DNA from: Hyphomonadaceae bacterium
Lineage (GTDB): Bacteria; Pseudomonadota; Alphaproteobacteria; Caulobacterales; Aquidulcibacteraceae
Direction of reading: 5' to 3'
DNA length: 54,204 bases
Assembly: GCA_016791365.1 (NCBI GenBank)
Contig: JAEUMT010000003.1
Location: 1 to 54,204 of the forward strand
In this document: positions 23,707 to 30,847 of the stretch, piece by piece
Position numbering within the stretch: position 1 is the first letter of the stretch
How the letters are laid out: every line of letters starts with the position of its first letter
Made by a program: the position numbers and the translations under genes
Notes under the pieces: generated by a model
Database searches by the model: none
What the model was told of the DNA's origin: nothing
What the model saw: the letters and a program-made list of their open reading frames with translations, nothing else

Positions 23707-23741
23707 CGCCAATCAAAATTCATCCATCGAGGAGACACAAC

Positions 23742-24104
23742 ATGTCTTCGAAGACGCTGCGCGCGAGCGATCTCGCGCAATTCACCGGGAGCGAATGCTG
23801 GTATCGCCATCCGCTCTATCCTTCCATCACCTATACGGACGGCGCTCAGTACGTCGCCGAAGCCGGCGGCGCCTATTGGCTCTTGGACGCCATCGTCTCG
23901 CACCAGCACGATGCGCGCGTGCGCGCGCAAGAATTCCAAGTGTGGACTTTGAAGGTGGCCGAGGACCACACTGCGCTGCTCACCTGCGAGGACGGCGATC
24001 ATGGCCTCGTCACCAGCCAGGCCATCCCCTTCACCGACTTCCCTCTGCCCGACATCACGCTCTGGCTTCAGAACAACGTCCTCTTCCTGCCGAGCGAATA
24101 CTGA
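23742..24104 (+). CDS. DUF6876-like protein of mobile elements
   Basis: A 120-residue protein with the conserved look of DUF6876: an opening LRASDLAQFTGSECWYRHPLYPSITYTDGAQYVAEAGGAYWLLDAI, then QEFQVWTLKV and FPLPDITLWLQNNVLFLPSEY. Function unknown. It is usually found beside ArdC, Toprim and SSB-like genes on conjugative elements. GGAGACAC precedes the ATG. Confidence 0.8.
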   Translation: MSSKTLRASDLAQFTGSECWYRHPLYPSITYTDGAQYVAEAGGAYWLLDAIVSHQHDARVRAQEFQVWTLKVAEDHTALLTCEDGDHGLVTSQAIPFTDFPLPDITLWLQNNVLFLPSEY

Positions 24105-24172
24105 TCTTGGACCGGCGCGCCAGTCGGGTGCATCTGCTTGGCGCGCCGGACCGTCGGGCGCAGTCTCACCTC

Positions 24173-24670
24173 GTGCCAAACAAGCGCGTGCTCATTCTGT
24201 TGCTGACGGGCGCGGCGGCGGGCGCCGCTTTGATTGCGTTTGCGCTGCCAGCCGCGAGCGACCGCCTCCTCTATAACCACACGCCGTCCGTGCCCGTGGG
24301 ATTCTACATTCGGACCAATGCGCCGGTCACGCGCGGAACTTACGTGACCGTCCGCGCTGCCGACGTAGCGCCGGAGGCTGCGCGCGCCCGTGATTTCGAA
24401 GGGCGGCGGGATCGCTTCATCAAGCGCATCGCCGCCGTGGCCGGCGACCGCGTCTGCGCCGAGGGCGATGTGCTTACGATCAATGATGGACCGCCAATGT
24501 CGCGGCGGACGCATGACAGCACGGGCGCCGAGCTGCGGCGTTGGAACGGCTGCCGGGCGCTGGCAGCCCATGAGGTACTGCTGCTCGGCGACGCCGAGCA
24601 ATCCTTCGACGGACGCTATTGGGGTCCCATTGACCGGAACCTAATCGAAGGCGTCTGGGGCCCACTTTAA
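24173..24670 (+). CDS. S26-family signal peptidase, TraF type
   Basis: A membrane serine peptidase, about 165 residues from GTG 24173. One N-terminal membrane segment (VLILLLTGAAAGAALIAFAL) precedes the catalytic region: nucleophile S39 in TPSVPVGFY, general base K84 in RFIKRIAAVAGD, and the closing motif GDAEQSFDGRYWGPI. TraF peptidases mature conjugative pilin in P-type systems, though no pilus genes are present here. The start is uncertain (TTG at about 24106 or GTG 24188 are alternatives). Confidence 0.85.
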   Translation: MPNKRVLILLLTGAAAGAALIAFALPAASDRLLYNHTPSVPVGFYIRTNAPVTRGTYVTVRAADVAPEAARARDFEGRRDRFIKRIAAVAGDRVCAEGDVLTINDGPPMSRRTHDSTGAELRRWNGCRALAAHEVLLLGDAEQSFDGRYWGPIDRNLIEGVWGPL

Positions 24671-24712
24671 TTTCACTTTCAGCACTGCTATCGGCTCGCC
24701 ATCCAGGGGTCA

Positions 24713-24946
24713 GTGGAAGCGCGGGACATGCCAGACGAGTCCGAGCTCGCCGTCGATATCGCCAATCGCATCAATGAGGTCATGCGCCACCTGCCCGATC
24801 ACGTGCAGCCTGGCGACGTTCTGACCGCGCTCGCGGCAGTAAGCGCTCGATTGCTGACAACGCTGCGACCGCAAGATCGCGAGGGCGCCTATCAATTTCT
24901 CACGACCACCGTGCGCGCGCATTCGGGACTGGCGCCGTTGCAATAG
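24713..24946 (+). CDS. small hypothetical protein of the conjugative block
   Basis: A 77-residue mostly helical acidic protein (MPDESELAVDIANRINEVMRHLPDHVQPGDVLTALAAVSARLL...). Start GTG 24713 or ATG 24728. Unknown family. Its position between the TraF-like peptidase and the relaxase is shared with other such elements as far as I recall. No catalytic motif is visible. Confidence 0.6.
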   Translation: MEARDMPDESELAVDIANRINEVMRHLPDHVQPGDVLTALAAVSARLLTTLRPQDREGAYQFLTTTVRAHSGLAPLQ

Positions 24947-25173
24947 CAGTCGGCCCAGCCTCGTCGCCCTCACGCGCCACTACCTGAGACGACCTGCGAC
25001 GTGAGCACGGACAGCACGCGAAAAAAGTGGGGCGATGGCTAGATAAAGAGTGGTGCACTTCATTCGCCACGCACTTGAAATGTCTCGCGCAAACACGAGG
25101 TGTGAAGCATCATTGCAGGGTGCGGGACACCTTACCTGCACCCCACTTGCATCCCACCACTCGGATTGTGGTT
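24947..25173. other. intergenic region upstream of the relaxase, candidate oriT
   Basis: Relaxases usually act on a nick site just upstream of their gene. This 227-bp gap contains a nested inverted repeat, TGCAGG (25114-25119) with CCTGCA (25135-25140) and an inner GTG/CAC stem, plus a GTGGGG (about 25026) and CCCCAC (about 25142) pair at its two ends. The composition is less GC-rich than the genes. No nic consensus is recognisable, so this is a positional guess. Confidence 0.3.
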
Positions 25174-26385
25174 ATGTCACAGCCTCCGACCAGCAACGAA
25201 CGCTTCCGAGCCAGCAAGCTGCTTCGTGGCGCGCGGGCGAAAGATGTGATTACGCCCGGTTCGCGCTTGCGCATCAGCCGCCCCCTTGATGCAGAGAGTC
25301 TCACCGGCCGTCACGAGGGCGTGGGTCGTACGAAGTCTGGCGCGAGTAGCGGCAGCTTGTCGGCGAGCTTGCAGAAGCGGATCGGCAGCTCTCGCGCACT
25401 GGCGAAGGCGTTGGCTCGAAAACGCGCGCCGCATACACCGTTCACGTTCGATGGCCGTCAACGAGCGGTGGTCAAGCTCCATTACTTCGCGCACGCCAAA
25501 GGCGGCGGCGCCGCGCTCAAGGCTCACGCACGCTATATCGCGCGCGATTCCGCCGCGAGGGCTGAAGAAATCTCGCTCTCGAAAGCCGAGACGGAACGAG
25601 ACGGCGACCAGGCGCGCGACGAGCACGATCGCCGCCAACCCCCGCGCCAAGAGCATTGGGTCTTTTACGATGGCGCGCGCGACAGCGTGAGCGGCGCCCG
25701 CCTCGCCGGGCACTGGGCGGAGTCGGACAAACGCCACTTTCGGATCATTCTGTCGGCGGAGAATGGCGGCCGCATTGGCGACCTGCGCGCCTATACGCGC
25801 GAGGTCATGGATCGCGCTGAAGCCGCGCTCGGCACCCGGCTCGAATGGTTGGCCGTCGACCACTTCGACACCGACAACCCCCACACGCACATCGTCCTCC
25901 GCGGCGTACGGGATGACGGGCGCGATCTCGTGATCCCCAGAGAGTTTGTCCAGCACGGATTCCGTAACGCCGCCCGTGATGCGGCGACCAGCCGGCTGGG
26001 CCAGCGTACGCGGGATGACGCGCGCAAAGCACTTCAGCGCGAGGCGCTGGCACATGCGCCGACGCGGCTTGATACACTGATCGCTGCTCAACTCGACGAG
26101 AGTCGGACGATCCGCTTGGCGGAACTTCGCGCGCCGAACGGTTCGCCGGACATGACCGATGCTCTGAAGGCGCGCGCGAGAGAGCTGAAGAACCTTGGTC
26201 TGGCGCAGGAGGTGCGGCGAAATATCTTCCGTTTCGAAGCGGGCTGGCGCGAGGCGCTGAAAGCGATGGAGCTCCACCTCGACATTCGCAAATCGCTTAT
26301 GCAGGCGCGCGCGCAGGACGCAACGCGATCGCTTGCAGCGCCAGGTCGCAAAGAGGCTCGCTTCCCGTTCGGGCTCGGATTGTAG
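25174..26385 (+). CDS. VirD2/DUF3363-type relaxase, probably C-terminally short
   Basis: Nicks oriT and pilots the transferred strand. The 403-residue protein has an N-terminal basic region, a candidate catalytic tyrosine in LKAHARYIAR (Y121), and the metal-binding histidines H230, H237 and H239 in DHFDTDNPHTHIVLRG, followed by helices rich in Arg. DUF3363 relaxases are often 550-700 residues; this one stops after FPFGLGL, so the C-terminal domain appears lost or replaced. Start ATG 25174 (MSQPPTS) is chosen over longer open frame. No coupling protein or mating-pair genes are in the window, so the element may be mobilisable rather than self-transmissible. Confidence 0.87.
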   Translation: MSQPPTSNERFRASKLLRGARAKDVITPGSRLRISRPLDAESLTGRHEGVGRTKSGASSGSLSASLQKRIGSSRALAKALARKRAPHTPFTFDGRQRAVVKLHYFAHAKGGGAALKAHARYIARDSAARAEEISLSKAETERDGDQARDEHDRRQPPRQEHWVFYDGARDSVSGARLAGHWAESDKRHFRIILSAENGGRIGDLRAYTREVMDRAEAALGTRLEWLAVDHFDTDNPHTHIVLRGVRDDGRDLVIPREFVQHGFRNAARDAATSRLGQRTRDDARKALQREALAHAPTRLDTLIAAQLDESRTIRLAELRAPNGSPDMTDALKARARELKNLGLAQEVRRNIFRFEAGWREALKAMELHLDIRKSLMQARAQDATRSLAAPGRKEARFPFGLGL

Positions 26386-26420
26386 TCGTGGCGCGCAGGC
26401 CCCCAAGGCTCAGCGCGAAA

Positions 26421-26681
26421 TCAGGCCAGCAAATTTCGAACGCCGCGTATCGCGGCGCGGATCATAATCCGCGTCAGTGCCGTCACTGACATGAAGGCCA
26501 AGAGCCCGATCGCGAGCGCCCCGAGCGGATCGACGCCAAGCCGATGCGCAGAGAGAGCCGCCGCAAATCCGGCCGCGGCGCCTGGCCCGTACAGCATCAG
26601 CAGGAGCGCCGTCACGCTTAGTCCGAGGAACACGAGGATCAAAAGCAAAAGCAAGGCGATGGTGACGATCGTTTCGAGCAT
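26421..26681 (-). CDS. small membrane protein
   Basis: An 86-residue protein with two to three hydrophobic segments: ETIVTIALLLLLILVFLGLSVTALLLMLY, a middle GAAAGFAAALSAHRLG, and LGALAIGLLAFMSVTAL. It ends in a basic tail. No family recognised. It lies 9 nt downstream of the ATPase gene on the same strand, so the two are probably one transcript and may work together. Confidence 0.65.
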   Translation of the reverse strand: MLETIVTIALLLLLILVFLGLSVTALLLMLYGPGAAAGFAAALSAHRLGVDPLGALAIGLLAFMSVTALTRIMIRAAIRGVRNLLA

Positions 26682-26690
26682 GGGTCGCGC

Positions 26691-27944
26691 TCACTTTGTC
26701 TTGCGCTTCTTTGCCGGCGCGCTTTTGCTATTGCGCGTACCTTTGCTTGCGCCGACCTTCTTCGGCGGATCCTGTACGAATTTCGGAATTTCGCGCTTCA
26801 AATATTCATCGAACATCGGCACCGTGAAGGCGATGTCGCCATAAGTCGGCGTGTAGGCCACGCCCTTCGCAATGATCTTTGAGCGCACCGGGCCGACGCT
26901 TTCCACTTTGCGTCCGAGCTTTGCGGCCACATCGCCGGACGCGTGAGGTCCGGGGCCAAGCTCGGCCATGGCGCGGAGATACTTCTTTTCGGAGGGCGAG
27001 AGCCGCTCCATGCGCACTCTGAAGAAGCCGTCATCGAGTTCGGCGATCGCGCCCGGCGTCGCGGCGCGTACATCGTCATTGGCGATGGGCGAATGATCGG
27101 CCGCGTTCCAAGCATGCTTGCCCCATTGCTGCAGGAAGAACGGGTAGCCTTTGGTCAAATGCAGGATCGACCGCAGCGCATCGGGATCGATCTTCTCGCC
27201 CTCTTCTTCGATCGGCTTCTTGATCGCGGCGATGGCGTCTTTTTCCGGTAGCGCGCTGATGGATTCGAAGTGAAAGAGGCGCTCGGCGTACGATTTGGCG
27301 TCGCCGATGATGGCGTGCAGCTGCGGCAGCCCCGCGCCGAAGAGAAGCAGCGGCAAGTCAAGCTGGCTTACCCGGTGGAGCGCCGCGATAAGCGCCGCCA
27401 GTTCGTCAGCGCCGACATATTGAAGCTCGTCGATGAAGATGGCGACCGCCGCGTCCTTCTCTCGCGCAGCTTCTCCGACGGCGACCAGAAGATCGGTGAT
27501 GTCCGCCGCCAAAGCGCCGCTGTCGGCCGTGCCTGCGGTTTTAATACCGACGCCGATATCGCCGATCTTGATTTCGAAGACCGACGCGAAGGCGCGGAGC
27601 GCGCCGATTGCTTTTTGCACCTTGTCGGCGGCGCCTTTGCGCAGATCCAGCCGCAGCAGAATTTGGCGCAGCGGCGGCGCCAGGATTTCCGCGAGAGGTT
27701 TGTTTTCCGGCGCTTCCAAGTAAGCCGTTTGGTAGTCCTCGTTCTCAGCCATCTCGAAAATGCGGTTGAGCAGAACTGTCTTTCCGACGCCCCGCAGGCC
27801 GATCAGAAGGGCGCTGCGATCGTGACGTCCGCCCTTGACCCGCCGCAGCGTGATCTCGGCCCGCTCAAGCACGCCCTCACGGCCAGCCAGCTCGGGCGGC
27901 TGGCGCCCGGCGCTTGGGGTAAATGGATTGCGGGTGGGGTCCAA
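26691..27944 (-). CDS. AAA-family ATP-binding protein (ORC/STAND-like)
   Basis: A 417-residue ATPase with Walker A GLRGVGKT at 49-56, Walker B AIFIDELQ with D172-E173, a sensor-like LLLFGAGLPQLHAI, a GYPFFLQQWGKHAWN motif typical of the Orc1/Cdc6-related ATPases found on archaeal and bacterial mobile DNA, and a C-terminal winged-helix region (YLRAMAELGPGPHASGDVAAKLGRKVESVGPVRSKII) ending in a lysine-rich tail. It could serve element maintenance, transposition target choice or defence; sequence alone cannot decide. Two 25-bp inverted repeats lie directly upstream. Confidence 0.82.
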   Translation of the reverse strand: MDPTRNPFTPSAGRQPPELAGREGVLERAEITLRRVKGGRHDRSALLIGLRGVGKTVLLNRIFEMAENEDYQTAYLEAPENKPLAEILAPPLRQILLRLDLRKGAADKVQKAIGALRAFASVFEIKIGDIGVGIKTAGTADSGALAADITDLLVAVGEAAREKDAAVAIFIDELQYVGADELAALIAALHRVSQLDLPLLLFGAGLPQLHAIIGDAKSYAERLFHFESISALPEKDAIAAIKKPIEEEGEKIDPDALRSILHLTKGYPFFLQQWGKHAWNAADHSPIANDDVRAATPGAIAELDDGFFRVRMERLSPSEKKYLRAMAELGPGPHASGDVAAKLGRKVESVGPVRSKIIAKGVAYTPTYGDIAFTVPMFDEYLKREIPKFVQDPPKKVGASKGTRNSKSAPAKKRKTK

Positions 27945-27970
27945 TTTCCTGCCTTTATCGACCTAAGCCT

Positions 27971-27995
27971 AGTTTATCTCGATTCCTGGTAAACT
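27971..27995. repeat. 25-bp inverted repeat, copy 1
   Basis: Arms AGTTTATCTC and (after GATTC) CTGGTAAACT form an imperfect dyad built on AGTTTAYC/GRTAAACT. It lies 27 bp upstream of the ATPase ATG, in an AT-rich pocket unlike the flanks. Confidence 0.65.
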
Positions 27996-28022
27996 GAATA
28001 CAGGCTCCATCAGGATGTAACT

Positions 28023-28047
28023 AGTTTACCTCCCATGGAGATAAACT
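28023..28047. repeat. 25-bp inverted repeat, copy 2
   Basis: AGTTTACCTCC and GGAGATAAACT flank a 3-bp centre. It has the same outer arms and total length as copy 1 and begins exactly 52 bp from it, about five helical turns, so proteins bound to both would sit on one DNA face. It lies 13 bp from the integrase stop. It could be an operator pair, an ATPase-binding site or part of the recombination region. Confidence 0.65.
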
Positions 28048-28059
28048 TGGTATAACCGG

Positions 28060-29295
28060 CTAAAGCCGCTGGTCGGCGCCTTTCCCTCCCTGGCGCTTGA
28101 CGAGTTCGGCCTGATGCAAGCCATCCAAGTGATCGGCCCACCACTGCATCATATCGCGGCGTTGTTTTAGGTACTGCGCAGCATTGTACGCGGCGCGCGC
28201 CTTATTGCGCTCGTCGTGAGCGAGCTGGCGTTCGACCCAATCTTCATTCCAACCGTTCTCGTTCGCTTCCGTAGAGAACAGTCGGCGGAATCCGTGCGTC
28301 GTGGTCCTGCCATGAAAACCCATTCGATAGAGCGCAAAGAGCATCGTGTTGTTGGACATGAAGCCTTCGGGCGCGTTGCCCGGAAACAAGTGAACGCTCT
28401 TGCCGGTGATGTTCTTCAATCTTGTCAACAATGAACGTGTCTGGCGCGCCAACGGCACGAGGTGCGGCCTATGCATCTTCATACGTTCAGCCGGAACGCG
28501 CCAAAGCCCCTCGTCGCTTTCAATCTCCTCGAACTCCGCCCAGCGCGCTGCACGCAACTCCGTCGTGCGCGGCGCCATTAACAGCGCCAGATTGATAGCG
28601 ATGCGCGTTTCCTCCTCGCCATCGTAAGCGGCGAGGCGGATGAGGAAGTCGCCGACCTCGCCCGCGGCAAGCGCCTTGTGGTGCTTGGGACGGGGCGGCG
28701 GTTTCAGCGCGCCTCGAAGGGGCGCCGCCGGATCGTGTTCGCAATATTGGCTGGCGATGCCGTATCTGAAGATCGCCGAGCAATATTGTTTCAAGCGCCG
28801 ATTGGTCTCAAGCACGCCGCGCGCTTCAACCGCCTTTAAGACTTCAAGCATCTTAGCGGGCTTCACCTCGGCCACATCAGCCTCGCCGATCGACGGGAAA
28901 ACATCGGCCTCCAGCCGGCTCATGATTTGCCTGGCGTAAGCAGGCGTCCATTCGTGCAGATGCAATTGATGCCACTCTTGGGCCACCGCCTTGAAGGAGT
29001 GAATGCTCGCAAGCTTGCGTTCGCGTTTCGCGGCGGCTCGTTCTTCGGCGGGGTCGGCGCCTGCCTGCAGTTTCTCGAGCGCCGCATTGCGCTCTTTGCG
29101 CGCCGCCGTGAGCCCGATCTTTGGATAGGAGCCAAACGAGAGAAGCTTCTCTTTGCCCGCGGCGGTCTTGAATCGGAAGCGCCAGATCTTTCCGCCGCTC
29201 GGCGTGACCAGCAGGAATAGACCTTCGGAGTCGTAGAGTTTGTAGGCGCTAGCGGCGGCCTTCGCCGTTCGGACCTGCGGTTCTGTAAGAGGCAT
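28060..29295 (-). CDS. P4-type tyrosine integrase
   Basis: A 411-residue site-specific recombinase with the DUF4102 arm-binding N terminus (MPLTEPQVRTAKAAASAYKLYDSEGLFLLVTPSGGKIWRF). The SAM-like core-binding domain follows at about 100-195. The catalytic set is R243 (APRTTELR), H334 and R337 (HGFRRLFS), H360 (LAHDE) and Y370 (AAYNAA). It lies 160 bp from the 3' end of tRNA-Ser and is read away from it, the standard layout for P4-like islands that recombine in tRNA 3' ends. It appears intact. Confidence 0.95.
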   Translation of the reverse strand: MPLTEPQVRTAKAAASAYKLYDSEGLFLLVTPSGGKIWRFRFKTAAGKEKLLSFGSYPKIGLTAARKERNAALEKLQAGADPAEERAAAKRERKLASIHSFKAVAQEWHQLHLHEWTPAYARQIMSRLEADVFPSIGEADVAEVKPAKMLEVLKAVEARGVLETNRRLKQYCSAIFRYGIASQYCEHDPAAPLRGALKPPPRPKHHKALAAGEVGDFLIRLAAYDGEEETRIAINLALLMAPRTTELRAARWAEFEEIESDEGLWRVPAERMKMHRPHLVPLARQTRSLLTRLKNITGKSVHLFPGNAPEGFMSNNTMLFALYRMGFHGRTTTHGFRRLFSTEANENGWNEDWVERQLAHDERNKARAAYNAAQYLKQRRDMMQWWADHLDGLHQAELVKRQGGKGADQRL

Positions 29296-29302
29296 GATGC
29301 GA

Positions 29303-29354
29303 AGTGGGGTATGTTGAAATCAAAGTGGGGTATGTTGCCCGAAACGTACCCCAC
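29303..29354. repeat. repeats upstream of the integrase (candidate arm sites)
   Basis: Two direct copies of AGTGGGGTATGTTG (29303-29316 and 29324-29337, 21 bp apart, two helical turns) are followed by the inverted partial copy GTACCCCAC (29346-29354). Position between the integrase start and the tRNA fits binding sites of the integrase N-terminal arm domain or an excisionase; they may also autoregulate the integrase gene. Confidence 0.6.
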
Positions 29355-29455
29355 GTTTGATGAGATGGACCGATATCGGGCGATCTCACCTGAACCACAA
29401 ATCGCAGCAAATTCAATTGGGTTGGCGTGTCAGCTTGGATCAGGCTGAAGCATGC

Positions 29456-29545
29456 TGGCGGACAGAGAGGGATTCGAACCCTCGTTAGGCTTGCACCTAA
29501 ACACGCTTTCCAAGCGTGCGCCTTCAGCCACTCGGCCACCTGTCC
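29456..29545 (-). tRNA. tRNA-Ser (GGA)
   Basis: A 90-nt class II tRNA including encoded CCA. The acceptor stem pairs GGACAG with CTGTCC. The anticodon arm is CACGC-TTGGAAA-GCGTG, giving anticodon GGA. The long variable arm and the GGTTCGAATCC T-arm are all present. The 3' part is the probable integration site of the adjacent P4-type island. Confidence 0.97.
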
Positions 29546-29719
29546 GGCGGGCGGTTTATGACCGGCGCCGCCGCCAGGCGCAACCGCTGTAACCGCGCCC
29601 AGGAGCGGCGCGTACTCTCTCCGCACGCCGCCCGCCCCGTCTCCTCCCCGCGCACCCACATCAGGGGGTGCGCGCGGCGCGGCGGCGACCTACATCATGC
29701 CAACGCAAACGAGGTTTTC

Positions 29720-30361
29720 ATGGCCCGATCCACAACCATGCCTGGCGCCGACCAAATCCTCCCCGGCCGCCCCTCTCCGATCCCGACCTCGGCCACGCAT
29801 TTCGTCAATGGCAACGCGCTAAAGCCGCCGTTCCCGGCGGGACTTGAGGAAGCCGTCTTTGGCCTTGGCTGCTTCTGGGGCGCCGAGCGCAAGTTCTGGC
29901 AAACGCCGGGCGTGTGGAGCACATCCGCCGGTTATGCCGGCGGCGCGACGCCGAACCCGACGTACGAAGAAGTCTGCTCGGGCCGCACCGGCCACACCGA
30001 AGTCGTGCGCGTGATCTTCGACCCCAATGAGATCAGCTACGAACAGCTCTTGCGGATCTTCTTCGAGAACCATGATCCCACCCAAGGCATGCGTCAGGGC
30101 GGCGATGTCGGCACGCAATACCGGTCAGCGATCTACACAATCTCGGGCGTGCAAAAACACACAGCCGAGGCGGCGCTAAAAGCGTACGGCGAGAAACTTC
30201 GCGCCGCGGGTTTTGGCGCGATCACGACGGAACTTCGGGATGCGCCGGAGTATTTCTACGCCGAAGACTATCATCAACAATATCTGGCAAAGAATCCCAA
30301 CGGATATTGTGGCATTGGCGGTACTGGCGTCGCTTGTCCTATCGGACTGAATGTAGAGTAG
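29720..30361 (+). CDS. msrA: peptide methionine (S)-S-oxide reductase MsrA
   Basis: Repairs methionine sulfoxide in proteins. The 213-residue protein has the catalytic [11 protein letters not shown] motif, the family segments [26 protein letters not shown] and YRSAIYT, and a C-terminal resolving-cysteine region ([16 protein letters not shown]). ATG 29720 has GAGG upstream; a longer frame would run into the tRNA. It is the first chromosomal-type gene on the other side of the tRNA. Confidence 0.96.
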   Translation: MARSTTMPGADQILPGRPSPIPTSATHFVNGNALKPPFPAGLEEAVFGLGCFWGAERKFWQTPGVWSTSAGYAGGATPNPTYEEVCSGRTGHTEVVRVIFDPNEISYEQLLRIFFENHDPTQGMRQGGDVGTQYRSAIYTISGVQKHTAEAALKAYGEKLRAAGFGAITTELRDAPEYFYAEDYHQQYLAKNPNGYCGIGGTGVACPIGLNVE

Positions 30362-30454
30362 CGTTCACAGCCTGCGCTTCCGCAACGGAAATAAAGACAA
30401 GACGAAATCATCGGCGCCGTGGTAGCTGTCACGGCCAGTTAGCGAACCGCGCCG

Positions 30455-30847
30455 ATGACCCCACGCGCCCGTATTTGTCTAGTCGACGATGATATTTTCG
30501 TCCGGGACGCGATGGCGCTTGGGCTCAGTGACGCGGGCTATGACGTGATCACGGCGCCCGGCGCCGCAGCGGGCTTTGACATCGCAAGCCGCGAAAAACT
30601 CGACGCCATCGTGACCGACATGAACATGCCCGGCACGGGAGGCGCCCAGTTTATTCCCGAAGTCCGCGCGCGCTGGCCGCACATGCCTGTTGTCGCGATT
30701 TCCGGCGCCGGGACCATGAACGGGCGCAACACCGCGGATGTCGCACGCGAGCTCGGCGCGGACGCAACGTTGATCAAGCCCTTCCGCGCGCGCGAGCTCG
30801 GCGCCGTCATCGAACGCGCAATCAGCGCGCGAAAACCACCGGCGTGA
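30455..30847 (+). CDS. single-domain response regulator
   Basis: A 130-residue CheY-like receiver: acidic pocket VDDD at 10-13, phospho-acceptor D55 (AIVTDMNMPG), SGA switch region and KPF lysine. It has no output domain. Its stop overlaps the GTG start of the downstream hybrid kinase by 4 nt, so the two are co-translated and probably form a phosphorelay in which this protein is the partner or a shuttle. Confidence 0.93.
   Translation: MTPRARICLVDDDIFVRDAMALGLSDAGYDVITAPGAAAGFDIASREKLDAIVTDMNMPGTGGAQFIPEVRARWPHMPVVAISGAGTMNGRNTADVARELGADATLIKPFRARELGAVIERAISARKPPA

Noticed and set aside
29456-29490. Second copy of the tRNA-Ser 3' end marking the far island boundary inside the window
   Set aside because: I looked by eye for the T-arm/acceptor sequence elsewhere to the left and did not find it. 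It may lie outside the window or be missed.
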